Shown: one piece after another, positions 24,248-33,558 of the stretch | Layout of the letters: every line of letters starts with the position of its first letter | Position numbering within the stretch: the first letter of the stretch is position 1 | From: JAFGHJ01 sp964418485 | Lineage (GTDB): Bacteria > Hydrothermota > UBA3072 | Assembly: GCA_964418485.1 (NCBI GenBank) | Contig: CAYQMH010000004.1 | Location: forward strand, 10,972-74,971 | Direction: 5' to 3' | Length of the DNA stretch: 64,000 bases | Notes under the pieces: generated by a model | Databases searched by the model: none | Told to the model about the DNA's origin: nothing | What the model saw: only the letters and a program-made list of their open reading frames with translations | Program-made: the position numbers and the translations under genes

Positions 24248-25045
24248 ATGAAAGTTGGTTTTTTTCAATATTCGCCTATTTTTGGTAATCCTGAAAAAAA
24301 TTTAGATTTAATCAGAAAAAGTATCAGAGAAGCGGATTCTCTTGATATACTTGTTCTTCCTGAACTCGCTCTTACCGGATATACTTTTGAAGATTCTGAG
24401 GAGGCTTATTCTTTAAGTGAGGAGATTGGGGGGGGTAAATTAAGCGAGGAATTGGTTCGTATTGCCGAAGAAAATAACGTTACAATGGCAGTTGGTTTTC
24501 TGGAAAGAGAAGGTAAGCATCTTTATAACTCAAGTATTCTTGTTGACGGTAAAGGCGTTGTAGGAGTTTACCGAAAAGTACATCTTTTTCGTGAGGAAAA
24601 AGCTATTTTTAAATCAGGCAATATGGGTTTTCCGGTTTTTGAAGTTGATGGTGTTAAAGTTGGAATGCTGGTTTGTTTTGACTGGATATTCCCAGAGGCT
24701 ATGAGAACACTTGCCTTAAAAGGAGCGGATATTATTCTTCATTCAGCGAATTTAGTCTTACCTTTCTATCAGAAAGCGGCTGTTACCAGAGCGATAGAAA
24801 ACAAAGTTTTTATAGTTCTTGCGAATAGGAACGGAATAGAGGATAGATTTGGCGTATGCAATGAGTTTACGGGTGAAAGCGAAATTGTCGATCCCGAAGG
24901 AAAAGTACTATTGAAGACAGGAAAGCCCGATGTGGGGATTTTTTCAATCGATATAAATCCCGAAGAGGCCAGAGATAAAAAAGTTACGGAATTAAACGAT
25001 ATATTCGAGGATCGTAAGCCGGAGTTTTATAAGAACTGGGGATGA
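24248..25045 (+). CDS. Carbon-nitrogen hydrolase (nitrilase superfamily)
   Basis: A 265-residue cytoplasmic amidase-type enzyme. The Glu-Lys-Cys catalytic triad is visible: Glu in LVLPELALTGY, Lys in VYRKVHLF and Cys in GMLVCFDWIFPEA. The length and sequence resemble omega-amidases and other single-domain nitrilase-fold amidases, but the substrate cannot be deduced. AAGGAG precedes the ATG. It stands alone between the ComFB-like gene and rnpB. Confidence 0.88.
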   Translation: MKVGFFQYSPIFGNPEKNLDLIRKSIREADSLDILVLPELALTGYTFEDSEEAYSLSEEIGGGKLSEELVRIAEENNVTMAVGFLEREGKHLYNSSILVDGKGVVGVYRKVHLFREEKAIFKSGNMGFPVFEVDGVKVGMLVCFDWIFPEAMRTLALKGADIILHSANLVLPFYQKAAVTRAIENKVFIVLANRNGIEDRFGVCNEFTGESEIVDPEGKVLLKTGKPDVGIFSIDINPEEARDKKVTELNDIFEDRKPEFYKNWG

Positions 25046-25055
25046 ATAATTCTGC

Positions 25056-25165
25056 CACAGAGACACAGAGGACACAGAGGAACAACAAAGAACTATAGTT
25101 TGTTAAAACCCATCCCCCCAAAAAATTGGAAACAACAAATCACACAAATAGCACAAATCTTTTTT
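25056..25165. repeat. Intergenic 9-bp-period repeats before rnpB
   Basis: CACAGAG units (25057-25080) and CACAAAT units (25139-25159), each in 9-bp steps, separated by a C-rich tract. The remaining part up to 25214 is A/T-rich without a gene. Confidence 0.65.
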
Positions 25166-25214
25166 ACTATTTAACTATTTTTTTAATTTATCTATTAAAC
25201 TTATACTATTATGC

Positions 25215-25242
25215 TTGAAAATTTTATTAATAGTGTTAGATT
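25215..25242 (+). promoter_or_regulatory. Promoter of rnpB
   Basis: TTGAAA (25215-25220), 16-bp spacer, TAGATT (25237-25242). The predicted start falls at about 25249-25251, matching the 5' end of RNase P RNA. Confidence 0.6.
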
Positions 25243-25250
25243 TATATATA

Positions 25251-25562
25251 GCGGAAGGGCGGGTAGTCGCGCTCTCTTTATGAGGGTGAGGAAAGTCCGG
25301 ACATTGCGGGTAAGAGAGGCTCCCTTAGGGAGGCACCGTAAGGTGACGGAAAGTGCCACAGAAAATATACCGCCTTGCTTTTGCAGGGTAAGGGTGAAAA
25401 GGCGAGGTAAGAGCTCACCGGACTTCTGGCGACAGGAGTCGCATGGTAAACCCCCTTTAATGCAAGACAAACAGGGTAGGTCCACTTGCCCGGACCGATA
25501 ATCCCGGGTAGTTGCAAAGATCAATGACTATCTATAACAGAATCCGGCTTATAGCCCTTCCG
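25251..25562 (+). ncRNA. rnpB: RNase P RNA (type A)
   Basis: The catalytic RNA that matures tRNA 5' ends. The 5' GGAAGGGC pairs with 3' GCCCTTCC (P1). Universally conserved segments are in order: GAGGAAAGTCCGGAC (CR I), ACAGAAAATATACCGCC, GGTAAGGGTGAAAAGG, GTAAGAGCTCACCG, and near the 3' end CAGAATCCGGCTTATAG (CR V). Overall length of about 312 nt is normal. The associated protein gene rnpA is not in this window. Confidence 0.97.
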
Positions 25563-25579
25563 TTTACTTAAAAAATTGA

Positions 25580-25720
25580 ACCACAGAGGACACAGAGAGA
25601 AATAAACACACTGAGAACACAGAGGAAAAGGTGTTGTTTTAAAACCTCCCACCACCCCAAATTATTATTACACAAAGCCGCAAAGAACACAAAGCCCAAC
25701 ACCACCCTTCTTTTTTTGTT
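25580..25720. repeat. Intergenic 9-bp-period repeats after rnpB
   Basis: CACAGAG units (25582-25625) and CACAAAG units (25671-25702), separated by a C-rich tract. No gene is visible in the 359-bp gap to the next coding region; the remainder is A/T-rich. Confidence 0.65.
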
Positions 25721-25821
25721 TTTTTTCTGAAACCGGTTATGTTGACAAAGGTGATATTTGCTACAGGTTCAACATGTGAATATTCTGGTTGTTGGGTTGG
25801 GATTTAAACAAAACTAATTTT

Positions 25822-25921
25822 TTTCTTTGTGTCTCCGTGTCTTTGTGTGAGATCCATTTGAGGTGGGGTGGAGAAAAACATCATGATTTTGTTTTTTCTT
25901 TTTCTCTGTGCGCTCTGTGGT
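25822..25921. repeat. Intergenic CTTTGTG/CTCTGTG repeats, inverted orientation
   Basis: Reverse-oriented copies of the 9-bp-period family: CTTTGTG and CCGTGT units at 25825-25851, then TTCTCTGTGCGCTCTGTGG at 25902-25921, reaching the stop codon of the next gene. Confidence 0.65.
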
Positions 25922-27964
25922 TTATTCTTTTTCCGTGCTTAATTCTTTCTCCAATATTATCCATTCCTCGGAGAGTTCGGCGATTTGTGTTATAGCATTT
26001 TTGTATTCCTGGTAGTACTCTACCGGGATTAATTCTTTTTTATTTATGTAATAATCCGTATAAGTAATTGTTTTTTCGTCTTTAAGAAGAGTGTTTTTGA
26101 ATTCGATATAAGGATTTGATAAGTTAATTTCTTTTGGAAGATATCGAACTGCGTAGCCTTCGGGAATTTTTATATTTATTTCATTTTCTTCTTTCTCTAA
26201 TTTTCCCCAGTAAACCGGGTATTTTCTCATCCTAGCTCCAACGGAATAAGCAGAATATTCTATGCCCGGTATATGAAAAAGTAAGAAGTTGCCCTGTTTT
26301 AAAGCCAGGCCTTTTGCTCTATATTTTATATCGATTTTGACAACTGGTGCGGCATCTTCTATATGTATAAGAGAAAGATCTGTTATGTTTGAACCCGGTA
26401 TATTGGCGTTCAGGTAGCTTTCAATCATATTTTTCTTATCTTCTTCTCTCATATATCTGAGGCTTTTAAGACTGGTAGCCATACTTCCGAGAAATATCAT
26501 CGTTTCTTCTATTTCTGCCTTGCCTTTTTCGTTAAGTTCTATAGTTCTAGAAATAGAAGTTTTTTCTTTGTCCGGTTCAAATAGAGGTATTTTAATAAAT
26601 TCGTTTTTTGTTACGGATAAACCTGTGGTACCCTGATATTCGGGTCTTACGTATCCATACGGGTTGAGCTCTAATGAAGGATCGAGGAAATTACCCCTGA
26701 GTTTTATCAAAGCTCCGTCGAATTGATAAAGAGAAGGGACGTTTTTGGCTAATTCACCTCTTGTTTTTGAGCGAACTAAAACTAATTCAGCAGTATACCC
26801 CTGTGATATTAGGGCAGAGTACAAAAGAGATGTTTTATCAAGAGAATTTGCCAATTTGTTTTCTAAAATTTCTTTTATACTTTTAGGATAACAGTTATAT
26901 TTATAAGATGGCACGTCTACAAACCTTATCAAGTCTATAATTTCTTGATATATTTCTTCCGGTTCACTGTTTTGTGGAGTATATTTTCCTTCAAGATGTT
27001 TTTCAAAATTTTGAGATATTTTTTCCCAATTATTTTGGATTCCCGCAGTTATTCTCGGAAAAATGTAAGATTTTGGTGGTGCATTATCTTCGTCTTCATA
27101 TGCTTCCAGCAAGTCTGTTTCCCAATGGAGAATTTTATTTTTCCCTGAAAATTTCAATTCTGGTTCTTCAATTTTCCAATTCTGCCAGGCTATATCGAAG
27201 TATCTGGGTGTTTCCACTCTGATAATACTTTTTAACGTCGGACCTGAACTTCCCAAGGTAGTTTCTAAAATAAAAGGGAAATCTTCAGATATTTTTCCGG
27301 AAATTGTAACTCCAAAATCCAGGAATTTTCCGGGTTTTACCTCCCGGAGTGCTATTTTTCTTTCATGGGCATTCTCATATGGTGGTATCCTTGAATAAAT
27401 CGAAGCGTCCTCAATTGCATTTTCTCTAAGGTAAAGCACTTCACCTTCCCCGGTTATCGTTCTGCCGAAATTTATCTCCAGTTTTTCTTCTTTTGTGCTA
27501 TAATTGAAATTTATGTTGCCTGCGTTTTTTCCTTTTTCAGAGCAAATAGCCCTGATACATCTTGTTGAATATGTGTAACTGGAATCTTTTTCGATTTTTA
27601 GATGTTTTTTGCAATAAATATCTACATATTTTTTATCTCTGAATTCCGAAAGGTTGGTCTTTAAACTTTGCAATAATATCGGATCTGTTATGTCCTTTGT
27701 GGTTTGCCACAGATAACCTTCTCTTTTTTGTGCGAGGTCGATGCTTCGGACTTCTTTTTGAGGAAAAGTAAGTAGAGTATCCGATGTTACTATGTATATA
27801 GAGTCGGGAGTTATTTTTGTCACTCTGCATTTGTATTCTTCACCTTTTTCCGTGTATATTATATCTTCTTTCCATTTGTTTTCGGTCTTTAGGATTTGTT
27901 TATTACAGGACAGAAAGAAGATATTCGAAAGGATAATTACTAATAAAAAGATCTTTTTCATCAT
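25922..27964 (-). CDS. Transglutaminase-like lipoprotein, catalytic residues lost
   Basis: A 680-residue protein with a lipoprotein signal (hydrophobic N-terminus ending FFLSCNKQ, with the lipobox Cys). It resembles DUF3857-plus-transglutaminase proteins and its neighbour (27961-30012). At the transglutaminase core, ANSLDKTSLL replaces GDCTDKSILF, so the nucleophile Cys is Ser374, and FDGALIKL replaces GDHAIVEI, so the active-site His is Gly. The LDPS segment persists. It should therefore be catalytically dead, perhaps a binding or scaffolding partner of the paralogue, from which it is translated with a 4-nt overlap. Confidence 0.75.
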   Translation of the reverse strand: MMKKIFLLVIILSNIFFLSCNKQILKTENKWKEDIIYTEKGEEYKCRVTKITPDSIYIVTSDTLLTFPQKEVRSIDLAQKREGYLWQTTKDITDPILLQSLKTNLSEFRDKKYVDIYCKKHLKIEKDSSYTYSTRCIRAICSEKGKNAGNINFNYSTKEEKLEINFGRTITGEGEVLYLRENAIEDASIYSRIPPYENAHERKIALREVKPGKFLDFGVTISGKISEDFPFILETTLGSSGPTLKSIIRVETPRYFDIAWQNWKIEEPELKFSGKNKILHWETDLLEAYEDEDNAPPKSYIFPRITAGIQNNWEKISQNFEKHLEGKYTPQNSEPEEIYQEIIDLIRFVDVPSYKYNCYPKSIKEILENKLANSLDKTSLLYSALISQGYTAELVLVRSKTRGELAKNVPSLYQFDGALIKLRGNFLDPSLELNPYGYVRPEYQGTTGLSVTKNEFIKIPLFEPDKEKTSISRTIELNEKGKAEIEETMIFLGSMATSLKSLRYMREEDKKNMIESYLNANIPGSNITDLSLIHIEDAAPVVKIDIKYRAKGLALKQGNFLLFHIPGIEYSAYSVGARMRKYPVYWGKLEKEENEINIKIPEGYAVRYLPKEINLSNPYIEFKNTLLKDEKTITYTDYYINKKELIPVEYYQEYKNAITQIAELSEEWIILEKELSTEKE

Positions 27965-30012
27965 TTCCCTCCAGGTAGCATAATTACAGGTCTCTTTACG
28001 TAGTTTAGTATTTCATTGCATAGGTCTTTATAATTAATATATTCGGAAACCTCTATTTTTTTATCTTTTCTCTTCCAGTTATCTTTAAATATTAAGGTGT
28101 CATCTTTTTCCGTATAAGAAGCCGTATACTCGGCATTTTTTTCTTTTCTTGAGAATTCTTCCGGTACAGATAAAATTTTCATTTCTTCCGGTAAGAGTAT
28201 TTTGAAGGTATTAATTACTTCTTCAGAGGTATCGTATATCAAATCATAGTTACGCGTAGAGAGAGAAAGCTCGTTTTTTGTATATCTTTCTTCTAACTCG
28301 GGAAGTTTCAACAAATATAACTCTCCCTGTTTTTTCAAAATTTCCGGTACTTCATATTTGATTGTCATTTCTAAAGGTTTGGATATATCCATCAGGTTTT
28401 CTAAATTATAATCTATCAGTCGGGCGTTGGGAGAAACTCTTTTTGCCATTTGTTCGAACTGTTTCTTTTTTTCATCTTCTTCGAGTCTTTGCCAGTAGGC
28501 TCTGACACCCGCTTCATAACTTCCGTTGTAGCCGGACTGAAAAGTAACGAAGGCTGAATCGCTGGAAGTTACTTCGATTAAGTAAGTGTAGTCTCTTCTG
28601 TTTCTTTCCGGAGTCGGTACTTCTATAAAGTCAATTCTAGATTTTTGCGCGCAAATTGCGTCGGTTCCGTGGTCCATAGTCGCAAAAGAAGGATATCTAT
28701 GATATTCGGAAACCGGATCCAGAAAATAAGGTTTTCCTTCTTTTGGGAAAATTTCTACTATAGCGTGGTCTCCCCAGAATGAAGGAATTTCTTTAATTAA
28801 TCTTGGGCCGGGATAAGTATGTAGATAAACAGGGTATGCTTCTATATCGACCGCTTTTAATAGGGTGGAGAAGAGTATGGATTTATCGGTGCAGTCTCCG
28901 TATCCGTTTTCCATGGTTTCAGAAGCTTTGTGGCCCGAGACGCCGCTCGACGTACCTCCCTTAATAGATATATATCGTATATTTCTCTGTATCCAGTGAT
29001 ACAGAGAAGCTGTTTTTTCTTCATGAGTGTTTAAACCTGTTGTCAAAGAATCCGCAATTTTTTGTATCTCTCCCGTTACCTCCATCCTTTTTTTCTGAAA
29101 ATCGGCGTACCAGTTGAATATATAATCCCAGTTTTTTTGGTTTGAGAAACGGAGAAAAGGTACAATCTCTTCCGTAACCGGCATTAGAGGTTCTTCAATG
29201 GGTGGTAGGGTATTTAATTTTTTGAAAGCAAGTACTTTCGTTGAGTTGGTAAATAAGGTATTAATGACAACACCCTTTTCGTTTTTTATAACATAATTAC
29301 AATAACTGCTCAAGGGTACAATTATTTCAACAAAAGATTCGATTACAGGCTCCGAACCTCCGAAGAACCATCCCAATGTGAAGATCTTTTTATCCCAGGG
29401 GTTAAAAATTTCTTCTGTGTATTTGTATTCAATGATATCTCCGACTTCGACTTCAGGAATTGAAAATGCGATTATTTTATCTTTGTCGAAGAACATACCT
29501 TCTTCTTTTGATTTTGTGATTGTTATTTTGTTCATATCGAGGGGTATAATTCTGCCGTTGCTTTTTATAACTCTTGCCATATCGATTTTTATATTTTCTC
29601 TTTGTTGGTCAAATTGTCGCTGGAAATTAGCCCAGCTTCGTTTGGAATCTTTTAAAATTAATCCGCGAAAATGGTATTCGTAATTACGAGTTCCGTCAGG
29701 AAACAGCTTATTTATGCCTTTATCGAGCATAACAACTCCGTCAAAATCTGCAAATTCCACAATTAAATTTTCTCTGTCTTCAAGGATGCCCTCGATATTC
29801 TTAGGTAATTCCCCTTTTCCCTTTTCAAGACCGCCTTCGCCTAATATAATGGATTTAACATCGGTTCTTAGTAAAAGGGTATCGGTTGTATAAATAGAGT
29901 CTTTTTTCATCTGAACTGAGTCCGAATTGATAATTTTTCCGTTGTTTAATTCGAGTCTATGAGAGAAGACGCTAAAGGATATAAGAGAGATTAATAAAAA
30001 TATTTTTCTCAA
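27961..30012 (-). CDS. DUF3857/transglutaminase-like exported protein, catalytic triad intact
   Basis: A 683-residue protein with a signal peptide (MRKIFLLISLISFSVFSH) starting at a TTG preceded by AAGGAGG. An N-terminal DUF3857-like beta region is followed by a transglutaminase-like papain-fold domain with Cys374 in GDCTDKS, His416 in DHAIVEI and an Asp in FLDPVSEY. A C-terminal beta-rich region follows. Such proteins are common in FCB-group bacteria and of unknown role, probably acting on envelope proteins or peptidoglycan-linked substrates. It is the upstream member of a pair with an inactive paralogue. Confidence 0.8.
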   Translation of the reverse strand: MRKIFLLISLISFSVFSHRLELNNGKIINSDSVQMKKDSIYTTDTLLLRTDVKSIILGEGGLEKGKGELPKNIEGILEDRENLIVEFADFDGVVMLDKGINKLFPDGTRNYEYHFRGLILKDSKRSWANFQRQFDQQRENIKIDMARVIKSNGRIIPLDMNKITITKSKEEGMFFDKDKIIAFSIPEVEVGDIIEYKYTEEIFNPWDKKIFTLGWFFGGSEPVIESFVEIIVPLSSYCNYVIKNEKGVVINTLFTNSTKVLAFKKLNTLPPIEEPLMPVTEEIVPFLRFSNQKNWDYIFNWYADFQKKRMEVTGEIQKIADSLTTGLNTHEEKTASLYHWIQRNIRYISIKGGTSSGVSGHKASETMENGYGDCTDKSILFSTLLKAVDIEAYPVYLHTYPGPRLIKEIPSFWGDHAIVEIFPKEGKPYFLDPVSEYHRYPSFATMDHGTDAICAQKSRIDFIEVPTPERNRRDYTYLIEVTSSDSAFVTFQSGYNGSYEAGVRAYWQRLEEDEKKKQFEQMAKRVSPNARLIDYNLENLMDISKPLEMTIKYEVPEILKKQGELYLLKLPELEERYTKNELSLSTRNYDLIYDTSEEVINTFKILLPEEMKILSVPEEFSRKEKNAEYTASYTEKDDTLIFKDNWKRKDKKIEVSEYINYKDLCNEILNYVKRPVIMLPGGK

Positions 30013-30087
30013 TATTCCTCCTTTTCCGACTATTGAAAAAAGTATACAAAGCGTACAAAAATCTATTTGTCTTTTACTGCTGCTTTT

Positions 30088-30903
30088 TTACGTTGTTTTT
30101 TTCTTTCTTCTATAACCAAGTATTATAACAAAAACAGAAGTTAATATCATAAATATGCTTAAGACCTGCGAAAGAGTAAGGTATTTAAGAATCAAAGCAT
30201 TTCCGGAGTATTGTCGGAAGAAATCGATGGTGAAACGGTGGAGTCCGTAAAGACCTATGAATAAGGTAAAAAGGAAACCATTGAAGAGCGTTTTCTTTCT
30301 AATTTTCCATAATATTCCGAAAATTATCAATAGATTTAAGGTCGATATCAGTTGTGTGGGAATGACAGATAAGCTATGCGAAGTTCCCTCGGTAATTAAA
30401 CCTCGTTGTAAGTGATCCGAATACACAGGAGGATACCATTTCGCAGGAAAGCGGACTCCTATCCAGGAATCCGTAACCCTTCCGTAGCAGCAACCATTAA
30501 GAAAACAACCTATTCTGCCGATACCAATTGCTATGGCAATCCCGGGTGCCATAATATCCATAACTTTAGCCATCGGCAATTTTGCTATTTTGATAAAGAG
30601 TATTCCTCCTATAAAACCTCCGATAAAACCACCATAAAATACCATTCCTCCTTCCCATAGCTTAAAAATAGCAATAGGATTAGAGGCGAACTGGTACCAG
30701 TTTTCCGATACGTACCATATTCGGGCTCCAATAAGCATTCCGACTATGACCCACATAGTCAGAGATTGAACCAGTACGGGCTTTATATCGTTTCTAATCG
30801 CTTCTTTGTTTATAAAGTACATTCCGACAAGATATCCGGTTACTGCCATAACTCCGTAAGCAGGTAATTGAAAATTTCCGATTATAAGTAAATATCTGTA
30901 CAT
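30088..30903 (-). CDS. lgt: Prolipoprotein diacylglyceryl transferase
   Basis: A 271-residue polytopic inner-membrane enzyme that attaches diacylglycerol to the lipobox Cys of prolipoproteins. The signature GRIGCFLNGCCYG is present, as is GARIWYVSENW and the glycine-rich EGGMVFYGGFIGG. About seven membrane segments are visible and the C-terminus is basic. It lies 11 bp after rnfB and 75 bp before the DUF3857-type pair, one member of which is a predicted lipoprotein substrate. Confidence 0.94.
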   Translation of the reverse strand: MYRYLLIIGNFQLPAYGVMAVTGYLVGMYFINKEAIRNDIKPVLVQSLTMWVIVGMLIGARIWYVSENWYQFASNPIAIFKLWEGGMVFYGGFIGGFIGGILFIKIAKLPMAKVMDIMAPGIAIAIGIGRIGCFLNGCCYGRVTDSWIGVRFPAKWYPPVYSDHLQRGLITEGTSHSLSVIPTQLISTLNLLIIFGILWKIRKKTLFNGFLFTLFIGLYGLHRFTIDFFRQYSGNALILKYLTLSQVLSIFMILTSVFVIILGYRRKKKTT

Positions 30904-30914
30904 TAATTTCCCCT

Positions 30915-31769
30915 TTATTGTTTAGAATTGACAGTTTTTAGTTTATTTTGTATGTTCTTTCTTAGTTCGGACCTTCTTACAAATGTATTTGAAGGGCATT
31001 TTTCTAAAGCGGGTTCCAAAAGCTTATTATCTTTTATTTTACTCCATTGTACCATTGCGAGCTTGCCGTCCATTTCTATTATTTCATCTTCTGTTACTCT
31101 TGTGCATAAAGTACAGCCAGTACATCCTCTCGAACATACACTCTTAACATTTTTTGCATCATCGTAAGAACGGCAGGCTATGTATATGTCCTGGTCTTTT
31201 GGAATAAGTTTAAAAAGTCCCCTCGGGCAAGTTTCCACGCAAATTCCGCATGCTGTACAATTCTCTTCTATTACATAGGGTAATCCTTTTTCACCCATTT
31301 CAATCGCGTTAAAAGGGCATGCCCGAACACAGTCTCCGAGTCCCAGACAACCGTACTGGCATCCTTTATCTCCCCCCATCAAATTAAGAGCTTCGCATGT
31401 CGATATTCCGTCGTAATCAGCTGTTCTCTTTGCGGTTTCGCTGTCGCCAAGACAACAAAGAACAGACACTTCTTCCGGGCCTGTGTTTTTTTCTTTAATC
31501 CCCATTATTTCCGAGATTTTACTAGCCGCTTTCTGTCCACCGGCTTTACAGCCGTTTACCCCATATTGACCTTCGACAACGCCACCAGCAAAAGCTGCGC
31601 ACCCAGGAGCGCCACAGGCACCGCAATCTATACCGGGCAAGATTTCCCGGATTTTTTCTACCCTTTCATCATTTTTTACCTTGAACTTTTCAGCGCTAAA
31701 AACTAAAAAAGCTCCAAAGATAAGCGTTAATCCGGCGAGCAATAATACAGGTACTAAAACTTGATTCAT
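30915..31769 (-). CDS. rnfB: RnfB-type iron-sulfur protein
   Basis: A 284-residue protein with an N-terminal membrane anchor (residues 4-25) followed by the RnfB [4Fe-4S] cluster motif with Cys49, Cys52 and Cys57 in GIDCGACGAPGC, and two ferredoxin-like clusters (GLGDCVRACPFNAIE and CTACGICVETCP) plus additional Cys near CSRGCTGCTLC. RnfB takes electrons from ferredoxin in the Rnf complex, but no rnfA, C, D, E or G is adjacent here, so it may work alone or with distant partners. The ATG at 31769 follows GGGAGG. Co-transcription with lgt is likely. Confidence 0.88.
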   Translation of the reverse strand: MNQVLVPVLLLAGLTLIFGAFLVFSAEKFKVKNDERVEKIREILPGIDCGACGAPGCAAFAGGVVEGQYGVNGCKAGGQKAASKISEIMGIKEKNTGPEEVSVLCCLGDSETAKRTADYDGISTCEALNLMGGDKGCQYGCLGLGDCVRACPFNAIEMGEKGLPYVIEENCTACGICVETCPRGLFKLIPKDQDIYIACRSYDDAKNVKSVCSRGCTGCTLCTRVTEDEIIEMDGKLAMVQWSKIKDNKLLEPALEKCPSNTFVRRSELRKNIQNKLKTVNSKQ

Positions 31770-31868
31770 CAACCCTCCCGTTTTTTATTATTACTTCATT
31801 CAATTGAAAATAAAAAGAAGTTATTCATTGTCAAGCCATTTTCTTACCACAGAGTACACGGGGAAGAA

Positions 31869-32023
31869 ATTAGAAAAATTGAAAAATGGGAAAATAGTAA
31901 AATGGTAACAAAAAACTTTAAACTAAATACTAATGTTTAAAAATTAACCACAAAGGTCACAAAGATTTTCTTTCTGTTTTTACTATTCAACTATTCAACA
32001 ATTTAACCATTCAACTTAGTCTA
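31869..32023 (+). repeat. Composite dispersed repeat, copy B
   Basis: About 155 bp matching the reverse complement of copy A (13271-13421) across all its parts: GAAAATTG/GGGAAAATAG segment, TTAACCACAAAGGTCACAAAG and a run of ACTATTCA-like units. It occupies most of the gap between rnfB and the HD-GYP gene. Confidence 0.75.
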
Positions 32024-32032
32024 TTGACTATA

Positions 32033-33211
32033 TTAGTTTATAAGAGAGGGGAGAGCTACTGAGTTATGTGTAAAATAACCGCTTATTTCTTCGATATGTT
32101 TTAATGCCTTAAAGAATGCATCCGTGGTTTCGGGGCAGAAATGTTCGCCTCTTTCTTGATGAATCATAGCGAATGTTTTAGAAAGGGAGAACGGTTTTTC
32201 TCTATATGGTCTATCTGAAGTAAGAGCATCAAAAAAATCAGATAAAGCTACTATTCTGCCCGATAAAGGTATTTTTTTTCCTTTAAGACCCCTTGGATAA
32301 CCTTTCCCATCCCATCTTTCATGATGGGTATAAGCTATCTCGGCGGCAGTCTTAATTATTTCTGATTTAGAATCTTTCAGAAGTTTAAATCCAAGCGTGG
32401 TGTGTCCTTTCATTATTTCCCATTCCTCCGCGTTAAGTTTGCCGGGTTTGTTGAGTATCTTATCCGGAATACCTATTTTGCCTATATCATGCAGAGGGCT
32501 GCTTCTATAAATAGTTTCCACCAGATCATCTTTTAGCCCTAAAGTTTCGGCTATTATTTTTGAGAAGATTGCGACTCTTTTAATATGATCTCCGGTTTCT
32601 TTGTCTTTATATTCGGCAGCTTCACCGAGTACGAAAATTGTTTCTAATTGCGCGGATTCAAGTTCGTCTGTAAGCTGAGCATTTCTTATTGCTACAGCCG
32701 CCTGTGAGGCGAGAGATTCGGTTAATTTTTCATCTGCTTTGCTAAAAGGTTTTATTTTCCCTCTTTCGGTTTTGTTTATAAGTTGAAATACTCCTACTAA
32801 TTGTCGTTTTCTGTCTATAATAGGTACTGTTAACATCGATTTGCATTTATAGCCTGTTTTTTCCTCGAATTCCGTATTATGACAGTAGGGACGGCCTTTT
32901 ATGGCATTTAAATCTTTTATATTTAATATTTTTTTATTTTTAGCACTCCAGCCCGCAATGGATTTGTTTGATATTGGAAGGGCATGTGGGGCAATCAAGT
33001 CAAGGAAATTTTTCTTACCCATTTTTTTTTCGAGGGTAAGATTACGTGAAACTCTGAATTCCAGTTTGTTATCGTTCTTAAGGTAAAATGTTCCGGCGTC
33101 CGCTTTACAAAGTTTAGAGGTATCTTCGAGGATTACATGAAGCAGTATGGAGAGGTCTCTTTCCGCTGCTAATTTGATACCTATTTCGATTAATGTATCG
33201 TAATTACTCAT
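32033..33211 (-). CDS. GAF and HD-GYP domain cyclic-di-GMP phosphodiesterase
   Basis: A 392-residue signalling protein. The N-terminal part (to about residue 190) is a GAF sensor domain; the C-terminal part is an HD-GYP domain with the HDIGKIGIPD and HHERWDGKGYPRGLKGKKI motifs that bind the metal centre and cyclic-di-GMP. It probably degrades cyclic di-GMP in response to a small ligand or redox state bound by GAF. The promoter ends 8 nt before the start codon, so the mRNA is almost leaderless. It is transcribed alone. Confidence 0.92.
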   Translation of the reverse strand: MSNYDTLIEIGIKLAAERDLSILLHVILEDTSKLCKADAGTFYLKNDNKLEFRVSRNLTLEKKMGKKNFLDLIAPHALPISNKSIAGWSAKNKKILNIKDLNAIKGRPYCHNTEFEEKTGYKCKSMLTVPIIDRKRQLVGVFQLINKTERGKIKPFSKADEKLTESLASQAAVAIRNAQLTDELESAQLETIFVLGEAAEYKDKETGDHIKRVAIFSKIIAETLGLKDDLVETIYRSSPLHDIGKIGIPDKILNKPGKLNAEEWEIMKGHTTLGFKLLKDSKSEIIKTAAEIAYTHHERWDGKGYPRGLKGKKIPLSGRIVALSDFFDALTSDRPYREKPFSLSKTFAMIHQERGEHFCPETTDAFFKALKHIEEISGYFTHNSVALPSLIN

Positions 33212-33219
33212 ACGTATTT

Positions 33220-33248
33220 ATAATAAGTACATTTGAGTGATATGTCAA
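33220..33248 (-). promoter_or_regulatory. Promoter of the HD-GYP gene
   Basis: On the minus strand, TTGACA (33248-33243), 17-bp spacer, TATTAT (33225-33220), then 8 nt to the ATG. Confidence 0.75.
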
Positions 33249-33471
33249 TGTTTAATTAACCGCAGAGTCTACAGAGAAGTAAGGACTTCTCAGTATTTAA
33301 TTGTAAATTGCAAGTTGTAAATTGAAAATTGAAAATTTAAAAACAGAAATAGGACGCAGATGAACGCAGATTTTCAGGATTCTTTGTTTTTACTATGTTA
33401 ACTATTTAACAATTCAACTATATTAACTCAAATTCGGAGAATTTGTTAAATTGATACGGATATACGCGGAT

Positions 33472-33524
33472 AAAAAAAGGGGCATAGTTACATACAATAT
33501 TAGTAATATCGATTAACTATGCCC
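33472..33524 (-). terminator. Intrinsic terminator of the RRM gene
   Basis: GGGCATAGTTA (33480-33490) and TAACTATGCCC (33514-33524) form a perfect 11-bp stem with an AT-rich loop that itself contains a short inverted repeat. Read on the minus strand it is followed by a T-rich run, placing a terminator about 35 bp after the stop of the RRM protein gene. Confidence 0.85.
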
Positions 33525-33558
33525 TATGTTTTAGAGCTCTATTTTAGTTGTTAAGCTT

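Noticed and set aside
25211..25524. Protein-coding frames across 25201-25524 on both strands
   Set aside because: The region is the RNase P RNA; the conserved RNA segments explain the sequence.
27141..27222. Plus-strand frames over the lipoprotein gene
   Set aside because: They are complementary shadows of the minus-strand transglutaminase-like gene.
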